Shown: positions 46,731-61,280 of the stretch, one piece after another | Position numbering within the stretch: the first letter of the stretch is position 1 | Layout: every line of letters starts with the position of its first letter | From: Mycteria americana | Lineage: Eukaryota > Chordata > Aves > Ciconiiformes > Ciconiidae | Direction of reading: 5' to 3' | Length of the DNA: 64,000 nt | Assembly (NCBI RefSeq): GCF_035582795.1 | Contig: NC_134366.1 | Location: forward strand, 93,057,756-93,121,755 | Made by a program: the position numbers and the translations under genes | Notes under the pieces: model-generated | What the model was told of the DNA's origin: nothing | Database searches by the model: none | Seen by the model: only the letters and a program-made list of their open reading frames with translations

Positions 46731-49700
46731 GTGGTCTGCTTATGAAAAAAAATTCCAAACAAAACTTCCAACCATCTGCAAGCTCTCCACAGGAATCCAA
46801 ACAATCTCCTATTAAACCTCTGTAAGAAGTTAGCTTGACTTCTCTTTCACCAAACTCAACTTTACCTTCATTGTATCATGCAGCTTTTAATTTTTATCAG
46901 ATACCTTGTTTCAGAAATCAGAGCAAACCAGCTGATGGGTATGTCAATAAATAACTTTCTGCCACTCTGCTAGTGGAACACAGAAGAGGAGGAAACAGTG
47001 CTGGTGTTCTTGCAAATAAGTTTCTTAAAGCACAAACTAAATGCTTTGTTTTCAAGACTCCCAAGCTTGAAGATGTTATAATCACGCAGCCAAGTTTTTC
47101 TTTCATTTGTATATATTTTTCATCCCAATAATGGTTCATACAAGTTGCTTCCATGTAAATAAAACAGCACATTCACTTGTTTATAAATATATATAAAAAA
47201 GGTAATTAAGCCTTCACAGAAGTTCACCATGTACTCTTTTGTGTTTTTGTATCTGTTGCATTTCTTTCCTTTACAATTACTCCTTTCTAAGAAAAAGGCA
47301 GTGTGGTGAAGCAGTAACTGATTGCGTAAGAGTTACTTTTACATAAACATGCCTATCCCTAAGCATGTAACATGCCTGCAGTTAATAAACCCATTTTTCT
47401 TTTTATAAAACCTGTATTCCACCTCCTCAAATTCTCACCCATCCTTTTGACAATCAATGGTTATCAACTACCAAGTTTCTTGTAAAACCGAATGGGACAA
47501 TGCAGAGCCCCTGAAACTGTGGGAGACGAGTACTTTTGTCTGACTGCACTTTTGCTGTACCACTCCTACTCTTAACCCAAGTCGGCCAAGAGTTTGTGGG
47601 CAGAAGGAGGGAAGAGAGCAGGAAGAAATACGTACACTCCGCTCAAGTGGAGAGGATCTAAGAGACAAAACAATGTTAGCCAGACATGTTTTGCAGCACA
47701 TACTTTAGCCATATCCTCCCACACAGCATTAGTTTTCATTTGGCATGCAGCATGTAACTGCTTCTCATCTTCTCTTCTGCATGATTTAGTATGAAGCACT
47801 TACTGAAGTATTATTAGGGCTTTAGGGAATCATAAAAGTGGACAAAGTGTAAGTAGTACACCAAAATGATAGCACTGTTCCACTTTGCTCCTTAAAGCAT
47901 GAAAGCACTGGGGGAGAAGGAAAAGCTTAAAATGAATAGAAATACTGCATTGCCATAAACGCTTCAGCTTAGATATAAAATTTTATTTAAAAAGGAGTTT
48001 AAAAAAAAAAGAAAAAAAAGAGAGGCTTAACATCACCGGTGTTAACCTCAACAGAATACCAACCCACCAGCCTCTTCAGAGATCAGACCCGATTTTTTGC
48101 CCCTCCTTAAATTTGCAGAAAACATCCCTACAGCCTCATAGGTCAATGTTAATACTCACTACAAATATTCCACGCCAGTATTTTCCCAGTGAGACCCTTT
48201 ACTGTCCATTTTCCCATTCCATCCCAGCTGACAGGAGTCCAGATTCTCCAATTCTTACTCCCATCTGCTTCCTCAGGAGACCAGTTACAATACTAGAGCA
48301 CAGTCATGAAAAAACCTTGGTGCTCAAGTTCATATATTTAAGTAGAGGCATTGCCAGATCCAAACATTAGGGAATATCAATATCCAATACAGACATTTTC
48401 AAGAGCACAGAAAGACCTTTCATCTTCACTATGAGAACAGCCACATGGGTGTGTCTTATTTCTCCTTGCCCCATCACGATATATTACTTCTATCTATATA
48501 ATTAGCGATATAGACTTGGTTTGATTGATTACCATGCTTGGGAATGTTTACACTAAATTGGCTTTGTTTCCTTTATGACTACATAGCAAATTGTTTTTCT
48601 AGGGTTGCTCAAGAATATTTTATCACTAAAACATGCTAGGAGGAAAAAGGAGTATTCAAAATTAAACCAAGAACAACATGGACTTTTAAAACCAAAACAG
48701 ATGGAATAAATTTGGGGTATGCTAACCCCAACTGTGTTTCAAGTACAGTAAACTTTCTAGTTGAGTGTCAGATTCCCTTTTAGAAAAAGATAAATGCAAC
48801 AGATGGCCATCTTGGAGATAAAAAAACCCAACACACGCATAACAATCACACACAGCAACACAATCCAACAAGAAACCAACAAATCTAATAAAATCACTAT
48901 CTGTTCAAGTAGACACAGGTTTGTAATTCAATAAAGTATTTTAAAAAACCTAATGGATGGGCTTTGTTTTATAATTCATAGCCACAATAAGAAAAGAAGG
49001 CATTTAACTGCCATTTCTCTCAAAGTAAAAACCACATATGTTGCTCTGGTGGTGAGGTCAGAGAGTTCACTGAGAGTCCATAAATATATTTTTGAAGCTA
49101 AAGAAAAAGGACAGGCAGCATGGGTTCTCACCCCCTCAAACCAGAAGATAAAGTTACCTCCAATGAACAGGCAAATTTTTGAAACTGGAAGGGAAATGGG
49201 AATTCTCATTCTAGTCCCAGCTTTCTTAACACTAGAAACATGCACATCTGTGATTAATAAACTGTTTTTTTCCCCTAAAAAATAAATCAGCCATGTTAAG
49301 CTAGTTGATGACTTGAAAGACTCTGCTTCATATTAACTGTTTTTCCATATTGCTGCTTTTAGAGCTTTAGTATTTACAAGTAGAGCAAGGGGCTACAAAA
49401 ACCTGATTTCCTAACCTAGGGAACCAAACCGAGCCTGTTTGATGCCTCCTCTGCATCTCTAATCCTAAAATACTGCAAAACCAAAAATAAAAACATTTCA
49501 CTGTCTCTGGACTATGAAGCAGGGATAGGGCAAGGAGTGAAAAATGGAGCAAAGCAAACCTAGTAACCCCAACTGGCATGTCAAACTGCCAGTGAAGACT
49601 TGCCATCCACCACAGACTTTAAGGACCAGAGAGCCCACAAAACCCACCACACAGGACAATTAACCAGCTGATCAGTAAGATTTGATGCAGGTACATTACA

Positions 49701-51302
49701 AATATTTGGGGACAAGAGCTGCTTGTTGGTTCAAACCACAGAGAGCATGATCTACACTGATGCACTTGCAAGTTTAATATGTAAATTGGAAACAGCTAAA
49801 GTTCAGTGATCTCCCTAGCCCATATCCACCTACAAACACACATGCCCCAATCTGGGCCAAGTCAACGTACCGTCAGGGGAAGTAAAAACAGTTTACAAGC
49901 ATCTAATGACAAAAGCCCATAAAACCCTGCCCGTGTACACAGTCATCATTTGTGATTAGATGAGATGGGGTAAGCTTGAAAAAAAGAGTGTGAGGTTTAT
50001 TTTATTTGTGGACACACACATGCACAGTTTCTGCCTGGGAACTGCTTTTGAAGTAAGAGGCTATCAATCTGCCATGTACAAGACCATTCAGATACTTTTG
50101 TACGTGCCAGGAATTTTATTTCTCTCCTGCTGGGTATCCTCTTTAGACTACCCTCACTGTGTATTTTTTGTAAACCAATACTGGAATATACATCAAAAGG
50201 CATTAGATATGTTTCAACTTTAACAAGCCACCATAAAAGCAGTTATCATTTAAAGACAATGCAGTTTGAGCTTTATCAGGCCTGCAAATGGAGAATTTCC
50301 ACCATGCCCTTCGGGAAGCATGAGTTTCACTTACGATATAGAGATTGTGCAATAATTTTCATGAAACATTTCTTAAAAAAAAAAGTCACAAAATGCAGAA
50401 AGCTAGTACTCAATACATAAAAGAAAATCCTTCAATCGCATTTGTGTTTGGAGTGGAGCAAACACACTCTTCATCTCTGGTCAGCAAACCTTTCCTGCCT
50501 TTTATTTCAAGTTACACACTATGCTGAAATACAATTTGTAATATTTTCAGTGTGTGAATAGTCAAAGAGTTCAACTCCTTAGTATATCTTCTCTGATTAA
50601 TGAGTTATCTATATTAATTTTGACTGATACAGACACTAGTCCAGAGCACTTGGATTTAAATGTATTAAATAATTAAGTCTTCCAAGTCATCAAAAGCTGA
50701 CTGTGTTAATATCAGATAGACTGGAATTTTAAGCTTGAGGCTAGATACTCTTCAGCTTCTCTTAATGAGATACTAAGCTGCCCCACAAACATGGCTGCAA
50801 TTAAAAAAAAAAACAAACAACCAAAACAAAAAAAAACAACCCTCCCCCGAAGACAGACACTGTCGTCATAACAACTTCCAAAGGTCTTTCTGAAGAGAAA
50901 AGTCATCCAACAGACATATTTGCAACAGCACTAGAGAAAGGAATGAAGAAATTCTCCGATTAAGGGCAAAAAGAATATACTGTTCATTTGAGTTAGAAAA
51001 TTAGTGGCATGTGCCTGAAAGGTTTAATACACTTACTATTATTACTTGTTATTACTATTTTAAGTTTGGTTTGGTTTTTTTTTTTTAATATCCTCTCCTG
51101 CCTTCCTACCCCGTAAATGTAAAATCAAGGTTTTACATTTAAACTTTTAAATAATTTCACATGCATTATAGCTTGCACAGAGAGAGTGAGCTATAAACAC
51201 ATAAACTGCTATCTAGGAGCTAAACACCAAAAAAATTTAGATTTGAAAAACTCCTCTTACAACTGCTGGACAGTTTTGCATCCACACTTGTTTTCTCCTC
51301 TG

Positions 51303-51329
51303 CCCCCCCCCCCCCCCCTTTTTTTTTTT
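51303..51329. repeat. poly-C/poly-T run (C16 T11)
   Basis: Sixteen C followed directly by eleven T lie in the large intron. The coding strand of TRIO carries A11 G16, so the nascent RNA has a long G run. Confidence 0.95.
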
Positions 51330-54300
51330 AAGCAGGAAGAAGGCATGATATTGTGCCAGAAAAAACTTTCCCAGGTTAACAGAAGTAGTTCTGTTTGTGT
51401 TCCCTGGAATTCAGACCACAGGGATACAAAACCCCAAACCTAAATCTTGTATATTAGTACAAGCGCAAGGCAGCACTACAGAAGCGGAGAGTGGACTTTG
51501 TGGGGCATTTCATTCTTTGCAATAAGCTGTTATTCTCTCCTGTTTCTGGAGAGAAATATATTTTGTGTCACGAGTAGGAAGCATTAAAAGTTACTCACAC
51601 TGCTGAAATTTAGTTTCACAGTTTGTGAAAACCACAAGCTTTTAATAGATTAAACCTCAGCTTCCCTGTACGCAGCTTATATTTTAACAGGCAATGTCCT
51701 GATCTCAGCTGCACTCTTTTGACCACCTGTTTGCTCAGATTTAAAGACAGCTACATCCATGTGCCTGGCAGGACATGCCAAGGACAGATTCATGTCATTG
51801 AGCACTGTTTCTCAGTCAAGTTCTCACTCGATGTCAGTGCACTGAGCCACCCTTTCTCATCTCTCTACAGATCAAAGCAAGTGCCCTGATCATTTTAATA
51901 TGATTACCTCCCTCTGGAAGGGGGGGTGTATTTCTAGTAACCACTAATTGCACAGGGGCTTGCATGCTTTTACATAAGAGCTAGTGAACAGAAGCCCATG
52001 TTCTAATTTTCAGGCAAAGTTTTCTCCTTTTCGATTCACAATCTCCAGTGAGTTTCTTTGGGCCAACTGGGGCCATCAGTTAGTTACTTAACTCTTCCAC
52101 TTCACCTGTGCCTCCTGATACATGACATCATTTTACATCACCATGAAGGAGCACATAACATTATTTGCTCTGCAGAGCTACAACAGGCAAGACTTTCACT
52201 GACAGATTTAAGTTAACTCCCTCATAGGGGCTGACACATACCATGTAATTAAGAATATTAAGGTGACACCCTTCTTTCATTAAATAGTTGTGAAAGTTCT
52301 TCAGTGCGAACAGAGAAAGAAAGTAAGAAAAATACTGGTTTTCTCTATTAAAAAGCAAGTTTTCCCACAGCACCAATGCAATATCCCTGTTTCCCTTTAA
52401 ATACAGTAGCTTTCAAGATCAATTTCTCATGGAGATGTTTCACAAAGTCTCAACTACATCACCCATTTTCAAAGTGTGGGTGTTCTGGAGCTTTACTACA
52501 GAGTCATGCATATTTTTTAAAGTCTTATTTATATGCTATTTTTGCCAGATGCCTAGCATCAGCAATATCCAACTACTTCACGATGACTGAAGTAGAAGAT
52601 CAGATAAAGGCATGGCCCATCCACTCCTCCCTCCAGAAGAACGGATGCAACAGGAGCGGTGAATGCCAGGAACGACTGCGTTCCAGGCCCAGGGCCATTG
52701 CCTCCACGCTAGGTTGAGCTGTAGAAGAGCTGCACATAACCCCTCGCCTCTAGCCTGCTCCCCACTACTGCTGCTGCTCGTTAGTTTAAGATCTCAGCAC
52801 AAGAAGCTGGTTGAGGGCACAACACAGCTCCTGAAGCAGTGGGAGCTGGCAGCGTTAGCTTCCTTCCAACTGCTCCAAGTTACAGCACTCCCCGCCTTTG
52901 ACAAAAACAAGCAGCTAGCTGGTGGGGAGAAGCGAGGTCTGAGCCAAAGAGGGAAAAGAGTGAAGGCAGAAGCTTTGGGCCCGGGCCTCGTAGGCAGCGC
53001 TGGTGCTTAAGACGCTAGACAGAGAGTTTTGCAGACTGTTGACAAGCTATTTGTCTCCTGCATGCTGTGTGCAACCTACTTTTGAAGAGCCATGCTGCGT
53101 GATGTTAGAAGCAAAGATGCGGCTCTGCTCTTGGTGGAGAGCTGTATGTCACATACTACAAATGGGAACCGCTATTGACACAAGGTTTGTGATAAACAGT
53201 TTCAGATTTTAATTGGGGCAACTGCACAATCCATTTTCGCTCATCTGTTACTGAGCTGTAGGGTTTTATCATCTGCTACTTTAATTTTTGCTGCAAAATA
53301 ATTTTTCCCTAGGAAATGGATAAAAATAAACGCCAGTCCTAGAAATACAGATCTGAAGCAGTGCAGCAGCATCTCTGATATGCTGTGTGCATCAGTCCAG
53401 AAGAGGAAGATATGAACAGATATGAAACTAAAACGTCCGTATCAATATAGATAACAGAACAGTCAACCAAAGGGAAAAAAAGATGCATTCAGCAAGTCCT
53501 CAGCTCTACTGAAAGCAGTGAAAGATGTGGGGGGAGGGAGAGAAGCAAGCCTGCAGAAATTGCATTACGAAGAATCATGATCGCAGACGTTATTTAAAAC
53601 AACACATTTCATGCTTCCCTGTGCAAAAGCTCAGCAACGCAGAGCATCCCAATGGAAGGAATTTATCCCATGCAGATTTTAAAACATCCTCCACTACTCC
53701 AACAAAAAGGCTGCATATTAACTAGGCTATTGCAAGCAAGTTCGAGCAAGTCTGATCTCAAAAGGAAATAGGGGACGCACAGTTCTACTGGTGCACTTTT
53801 GAAATTGAGAATATACACATAGATAGGGAGGAAATTAGCTACTACCACCCTTATGTAAGTGATAAAAACAAGCTTCACAATTATGAAGACAAAACCGATC
53901 ATACCTAAAAATCAGCATAAAATGCTGAGCCAACATTATTTTTTTTTCTTTTGTCCAGAAGTTTGAAAAAAATTGAGCAAGTATAACCTCTGCCGTGTAT
54001 TTACAAATGAGTGGCCTCTAGGAGAAGATGAAAGTAGATGTATTTTATTCTCTCTCTCTTTTCCAAATGCCTTAAAAATTTCCAACACATGAGAAAACCT
54101 CCAAAATTCTCTTGCAAAACTACGAATATATGACAAGAGTCAATAAACACACTTTGAAACACAAAGGGTAGATACTAATAATAATTGCTAAGCATATCTT
54201 CAAGGGTATTAGTAAAGTTCATAAAGAGACAGTACAGAGTGCTAGTATTGAGTTACAAGAACAAATCATACAAAAGAAATAATGACTTCATCAAATTCTA

Positions 54301-57300
54301 TTTGTTTAAAAACCCCAAGTTATTAGACTACTTGTACTAAAAAAATACTTGTTTCCTCTTCTCTTCACCTACTGCAGTTACACGTTAACCTAAATACACT
54401 TACTAATCCAACAGCAATTTCAACAGTCTTTTTTTCTTTTCCCCCATCCTCTTGATTCAAAGCAGAAGAGTTCATTAGAACAACTAGCGATTGTTTGGAG
54501 CCACAGCTTTAGCAACAGCTGTACAAACACATCAATCTCAAGTTAGGAACTCTGCCATAAGCTTAATAATAATATACTCATATTGTTTAGCTTTGGGGCT
54601 ATACAACAACTTTGGTCATTTTCTCTTTCCAAATGTTATACTGCTGTAGCCCTCAAAAAATAAATTGAGAAAGTAATTAAAGGAGTTGGGAGGGAAGATG
54701 GAACAGCTGAAACAGTGACAAGAATTGGTCTTCCAGAATTCCCATATAAAAAAAACCCGATGTTTCCTTCTTATCCAATTAATTGGTATTAGTGATAGAA
54801 ACTAATTGTACTAATGTTGCTTTGAATGGTAAAAAGTTGAACCTTTCAGTGCACACACTACCTGCAGTATTAATGAGCAGAGTCAGGCCCTCGCAGCCGT
54901 GCCACTGCTATCAGCCCCCACGCTGCATAACTAGATGACTGTAGGTGATGACAGACAACTTCCTCCGAGTTCAGTCCCACCTCAATAACTACATTATCAA
55001 GAACAGTCTTAGATGACAGTGATTGGAAACCGAACTGGTTTTAAACTTTTTGTCTTCAGATGGAAATGTAACCTGAGCAATGCAACGAGAGCACACATGA
55101 TTTTAATAAAGGTCAGTCACACGGGAAATGTAATTTTTTTTTAAACAGACTCACAGTCAAGGTTAACTAGCAGATAGCTATTGCACTCATAATGGTAAAC
55201 TTCTGCACAGATGCCTTTTCAGGATGAAGTATTTTAAGGGATTAGGAAAGGGGAAGATACTCCTCCACAACTTCATCAATCAATAAGACCGAGTTAAAAG
55301 GGGAAAGATAACTCCTTGGTATAGATGTATTTTAAAACAAGCAAACTAGAAATTAATGGAAGATGTGACATTTTATCTTAATGTGCAATTAAAATACACT
55401 GAATACTAAAAACTGAATCCATCATTGCCATGTTCATTAACTTGATTACAGTCTCTTCAGGAATAATATATGCACTGCTGAATTTTCTTTGGCATGATCA
55501 AGCCCACATCACACACAGAAAAGAGCTACATTTTGCCATGCAACTTTTCTGTTGTTTTTATTTCCTTCAAATATTCCCAAAAAAGGCTCAGGAGGAAGGT
55601 GATGTCGTGAACTGCCTTGTCCACCCAGTCATCTACATCTTGATTCCTTGAATCATTCCTCAGCTCCCATCCACCTAATATTACCTGAGTGGCCACAGGA
55701 AAATGATGTGATAGGATCATGGCAGAGCTGTGCAAAACTGGTTTGGAAATAGGAATCAATGGAAAACAAAAAGGGAAAGAAAAAGAGCAAACACACTTCT
55801 TTTGAAAGGCAATAAACTAGAATTCTTATTACTTGCTTTAATCAGACATGAAGTGTGGGGAGGGAGGGAGGAAATTGGTATCAATAATAACTTCTACACA
55901 ACAATACTGTTACAGCTAATCACCTTTTAAAAGTTATAGACTCAACTATAAGGCTAAATTTAGGGGAAAAATAAGTTATATGGAGGAAATAAGATAAGGA
56001 ATTTAATTAGCCTCTATTCCTTTTTCTATTGAAAAAAACATTTCTTCTTTTCATCGAGTCCCCAGCACTTCATAACATGCATCTAGACAGTGGACCTTTA
56101 TGAAGCGCTCTTCTTAGAGCAAACTATCCCATGTAGTTGGATATGTTGGGTTGGTTTTTTTAACCACTCATTCAAGAAGATTGACTGGAGGTGTTCAATC
56201 CCTTTTTTTGTGTCCTTGCTTTTGAAAATGAAAAAAGGTTAAATAAACAGACTTTACTATTCTCTGCAAGGAAAACCAGTCCTTACAGGGAAAGGATTGT
56301 TACATTACTGATGTCGTCTTTTCAAAGCAGGATGCAATATACTTACACCACCTAAATTCTGTTCTTCTCATTACTTCCATTAAAGGAGAGAGAGTCAGCA
56401 CAAGCCTTGATGAGCAAATTCAATGGATTGTTACAGCTGCTTGTAGCCATGTTCAAAAGCAGATTACAAACACATTGTTCATTACCAGTCTTGCAACGAG
56501 CACCTAGAGGAAACTTTCATTATGTAAGGTGATAGCTCGTTCTTATGCTGCTGCCTCACTGAAGTAATTTGTTTAAAATAGAGCTATAATATAGCAAGAG
56601 GCAAATTAAATTGAAATACGAGCTGAGGCAGTTCTGCTTTGCTCAGTTTAAGCCCATCCATTCAATACAGATTTTTGACCATGATACAAAACTGTATGCA
56701 TCAAATGTTTTGTAACAGGTATGCTCCGAGAGATGCTACAAGCAGGTGAAGAGGCAGCCATATTTTTCCTGGTATGTAATCAAACTTCACCCTCCTTTTC
56801 AAAGTTTTATCAATAATCCTTCTGGTCTCTCTCTCTCTCTCAGAAGCCTTCTCGGTATTGACTACTCGTTTTCCCACCACCTTTTTTTGAAGTTAAACCT
56901 AGGAGTTCTTCACCACTTAGCATTTTGAATATGCTTCACTAGTGATATACAGGAACACAGTCATCTTAGCAAAATCCAAAAAGGCTTATATACAAGTGTT
57001 TTTCTTATTACAGAAATGGAGTTACAAGTCCTTAGTACATGAAGTTTGCATTATAAACCTATGTATATTTCCTTCAGAAGAGCATACATTTTCCTTTCAC
57101 ATCTTTCAAAAGTCTTGAAAACTAGGAGCTGAGTAGCTGGTTTGAGAAGGAGCTGGAGGTAACAGACCCACTTTAAATAACTCCATTTCCATGCAGTACT
57201 TATACAAGCTCAGAGTGGAAAGCACTGCAGTGGAGGGAGCAGACTTCCAAGGACTGGAGGCAGAAGGCTGCCTGGGGCTAACTCCATAGACACATCTGAT

Positions 57301-60300
57301 CCGCACTGCTGCTCAGTCTTGGCTTATTTCACAAAGCAGGTAACCTGCCTGACAGCTACACGAATGAAAATATGGCATTTTCCAGTGACTGAAAAGATAT
57401 ATCCAAATTACAGGAGACAAAAATTAGGAGAAGTTCAGAGGAAACTATGGATAACTGTGGATCTTAGCTCACTCAGAGCAAAAAACCTAAGCCTCAAATC
57501 TTCAGGTTCACGAGTAGGGATGGCAGTTATGAAAGGACATCAGTATCTCTCTTGCATAAGCTCCTACACCTGAAAACTTTTATTTTGGGGCGGGGTGGGA
57601 GGGAGGGGTACAGCATTTTCTGCCAGATCAACTCCCCAGTCTGGCTGCCTGTGTGATAGCTAGAGTCGATGCAAGAGAAGCAGCTGGATCACACAGGTGA
57701 GAACAGGGTAAAGAAGCTGGCAGTACCCGACACGTAGTTTAGTTTTTCCTTACCACGAAACAGCACTTTCAGCTAACTCTCTTGCAAGTCCTGCAGCCTA
57801 AGGATTCGAAAAAGCCATGTTGCAAGAACAGTGAGGAAGGACATAGAGGTCAGGAAAGTAGTACCTTTGCATATGTAACTATATAGCTGATACATGAGCT
57901 CAGTTTCAGGAGGATTTTTGTTGCATGCTCTTCGTGGAGATGGAAAAGCACACACAGCACATACTTAACAGCTTCCATCTGTATTCTAAAAGAATAGACT
58001 TTCAAAGTGTAGAGGTGGATCTACGCCAAGAATTACACCAAGCCATTAGTAATACTGGACTCTCCCACTGCATCCTCTGAGTCCAGTCCTCAGAGACCTC
58101 TTATCCTCTCTTGGACACCATTTGCTAACAATTACTCTATAGTTAAAGCATCCTGTTTTATGGATGAATTATTTCTGAGGCTTGCTATACCATAAAATGT
58201 TATGAAAGAGGAAAAAGAAAGCTAGTTTGATTCATATACATTCTTTTAAGCAATCTATTGCACATATAATAAATGTATTTCTTCAAAGCCAAATGAGAAC
58301 TCTGTCTACTCCTACAACCACCTTTCCTCCTCCAAAACCCAGCCCCCAGATGGTTAATAACTTCAGGATAAATTTTGGTTTTGTAGATTTATTCCCTGGA
58401 TTTTATCCATGAAATTTGCCTCTCAAATTTCCCAAGTGAAATACAGACTCACAAGATCCACTTAGGGACTGAAACACATACATCCTATTGTTTCTTCTAG
58501 CTCATAAGGTAACTGAAAAAAGATGTTATTATTTCCAATATTCAGTTTCAGACAAACTACGCAACAGTCTCTCTCAGCCAGATAACCATAAACAACTTTT
58601 GATATTTATCCCCACTTGTCTCAAATGCAGAGCATTTTTAAGTTACAGGAATGGGTGGAATTACCATGAGAATTGGTTTCCTCCTACCATCACTGCTGCT
58701 TTCTCCAACTGATGTCAGATAAAGGCAAAAATACAATACTTATTTATTAATTTCAGTAGTTTCTTGCCAATTCATTACTCAAAGCCCTATTGTCTTTCTC
58801 CCTAAATCCGAAGGCATTTTTCCTCCTTCAGACTTCGTGAATAAGTGGGGAAAAAACTCAGATCGTTTAATTAAACAGGAGTACATAATTATAACTTGCA
58901 CATGCATGCTAACATTTTAATGAAGAATAAACCAAACTTTTTAATTCCTTAAAAATTCTTTAGGCAAAGTCAAAACCTCAGTTAAAGTCTTCTATAAATA
59001 AAATCATGCACTAGAGTACATTCTGAATATTCAGCCTAAATTCCAAATTGCCAGTTTTAAGTTTGCAGTGGCCAGAAATACTACAGATAATTTTTACTCT
59101 TTCCAGTTCAAGAGATGACACAGCTACAGTTATACTGTGGCATGCAAGTAAGCTTTGTTCCCCTATTATGAAAAGCTATTGAGCCTCCTTACAACATGGT
59201 CTGTACACATGGACATCTGTTTTTAAGAAACAGAAAGAGAACAATGAAGAATGTTGGTGAAATCATGTATGCTTGCCAAACAAGACTTCATACATGTCTA
59301 TGATCTTAATTTATGGTAATAATGGAAAGCACCTCACTGATCGGGACTGACTACACCCAGCACTTTATAAACATGTTTTCTAAAAATTCTTTGAAAGTAA
59401 AAAACAGATAGATCTGAGCCTGACTAACGACTGCAGCAACAAGAGTTCAAAAATTAAGCAAGTGAGCTCCAGTGAAGGCAGGAGAACGTGAAGCAACAGA
59501 AAAGGGGAAAAGACTCTTAATGTGCCATTAACAGACCTCCAGCTGACTAGGTAGTCACAGCTCTGGGTGAGCCCTTGCTGTAAAATATTTTGCTGCAGAG
59601 CATTCTGCTTATCAATTATTATTTATAATTGACTCCTTTCACCTCCACCTCTCTCCAAGACACACTGTACTTGTTTACTTCTAAATACTGGAATAATTAT
59701 CGTTTTAGGAAGTGATTGCGCAGCACTGGGGGCTACGAAACAGCTTTCAGAGAACAGAGCTCTATTGCTGGGATCAGAGATGACAGCCTGCTAACATTAA
59801 CTCCCTCTGGCTGGTACCCATTATCTTTCGAGGAACTACTAAGAGTTACTACCATCCCACTGACATGCGACCCTATCTTCAGATGTTCCCTATAAGATTA
59901 CTTTCCATTACATCCTTGATTTCATGTTTGCAACCCTTCTACCATCCTCCCTCTCCTCTCAGTCCATCTGTAACAGCAGATCGGATACTAACAAGTGACT
60001 TCAGATTATAACTTGTCTTCTGCTGCTTATTTTGAGTATATGCACACAGCGTACAGCAACAGGTATGTAAGACTTGAACCTAGCTGCAAACAGCTTGCAT
60101 CTGAAAAGGAAGCATCCCAACAGCTGCATCAGCTCCAGACACTGAAGGTTAGCACTGTTTTGTCCTGCAGACGTTTCAGATTGTTACGTATGAGAATCGA
60201 ACTTGTTCTGCAGCAACAGTCCAATGTCAAGGACAAATATTGTTTCCTGTTAAAATTACAAGGGAGGAGAAGACGACCCAACGCAACTGACTTTAACATG

Positions 60301-60923
60301 AACATCCCTACCATAACCTCTGTGCTTCTCCAGTCGAGACTGAAACAGCATGGCTTTCCTCCATATTACATTTCAGAATCAATGATGTGTCTAAATAAAT
60401 TTCATACAGACCAATTTATTTCCCAATCACCCTTTTTTTTCAAGCTCTATTCCTAAAAACATTACTTCTCAACACTAATTTAACAGAAGTGACAGATATT
60501 AAACAATCTATGATTTTTTGGTTTAGCAGCAACATTCTAAGAATATTTCTGCTAAGCTCTTAAAACAAATTACTACCATTAATAACATTTCAGAGAGCAA
60601 GAGTTACCATTTCTCATTTCCACAGTTCAACAACAACAACAAAAAGCAGCACATGCATTTTACATGCTTTTTCTGAAAGAGCTTACTGTACAGCATCCTA
60701 GTAGTTTACAGAGCAGATTCATTCCATAACTGCTCCCTTTCCCATACAGGTCCTTTCTGTTATACTCTCCGTTTTTTAACTGGGGTCAGAGGGAAGGAAG
60801 AGTAGAGGAAGAGAGAGAAGGAGAAAAGAAAGCATCCTACTAAACTCCTATGATTTGAAAACATTCCCCAACCAGCCAACCTTCCTCCTCCCAGCCCATT
60901 ATCTCTATTGCACGTATTTGTAC

Positions 60924-61280
60924 CTAAATCCAGGATCCAGTATTTACAGCCACTCGGCTGCCCGTTGCCGCAGCAGGTAGAATTTACTGAGTGAAGCGAT
61001 CCCAGAGTGTCAATCTGTTTAATCCTGTTTGGCATGGTGAGGAGTCAGCTGTTCCGATACCCACAGCTTACAAATAACCTACTCGCCCGCACCCCAGGGA
61101 TGTGTACCAGCTTCTCCTGGAGATGTTCACCCAGATAACATTACAAGCAATGCCATCTGATTGAGGAAGTCTGCTGTTATCTTCTCAGTCTGGTTTAGCC
61201 CCCTGCCCTGCCGTCAGAGCAGCTCCTCTCTTCTAGGGATGCTCTCCTCTGACTCACCGAGCACAGTTCCAGTCTTTAAA
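60924..61280 (-). other. candidate alternative promoter and first exon of a short TRIO isoform
   Basis: An ATG at 61033-61035 in good context (TCACCATGC) opens a frame of 37 codons, MPNRIKQIDTLGSLHSVNST to YWILDL. An in-frame TGA four codons upstream (61045-61047) fixes this as the start. The frame reaches TTTAG|GTACAA at 60924, a moderate donor, in phase 1. That is exactly the phase needed to join the acceptor at 44669, giving ...LDLD then SLSVSSND. Upstream are a TTTAAA box (61275-61280), an AP-1-type TGAGTCA (61250-61256) and an E-box CACATGTG (61283-61290). A 9-codon upstream ORF lies at 61127-61156. The product would be about 1391 residues with GEFD2, SH3-2, Ig and kinase. KALRN 'Duet' is the established precedent. 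This is inference only; phase alone matches by chance one time in three. Confidence 0.35.

Noticed and set aside
55526..55759. 77-codon minus-strand open frame in the large intron, considered as an upstream TRIO exon
   Set aside because: It has no similarity to SH3-1, GEFD1 or the linker, and no splice acceptor/donor pair with the right phase was evident.
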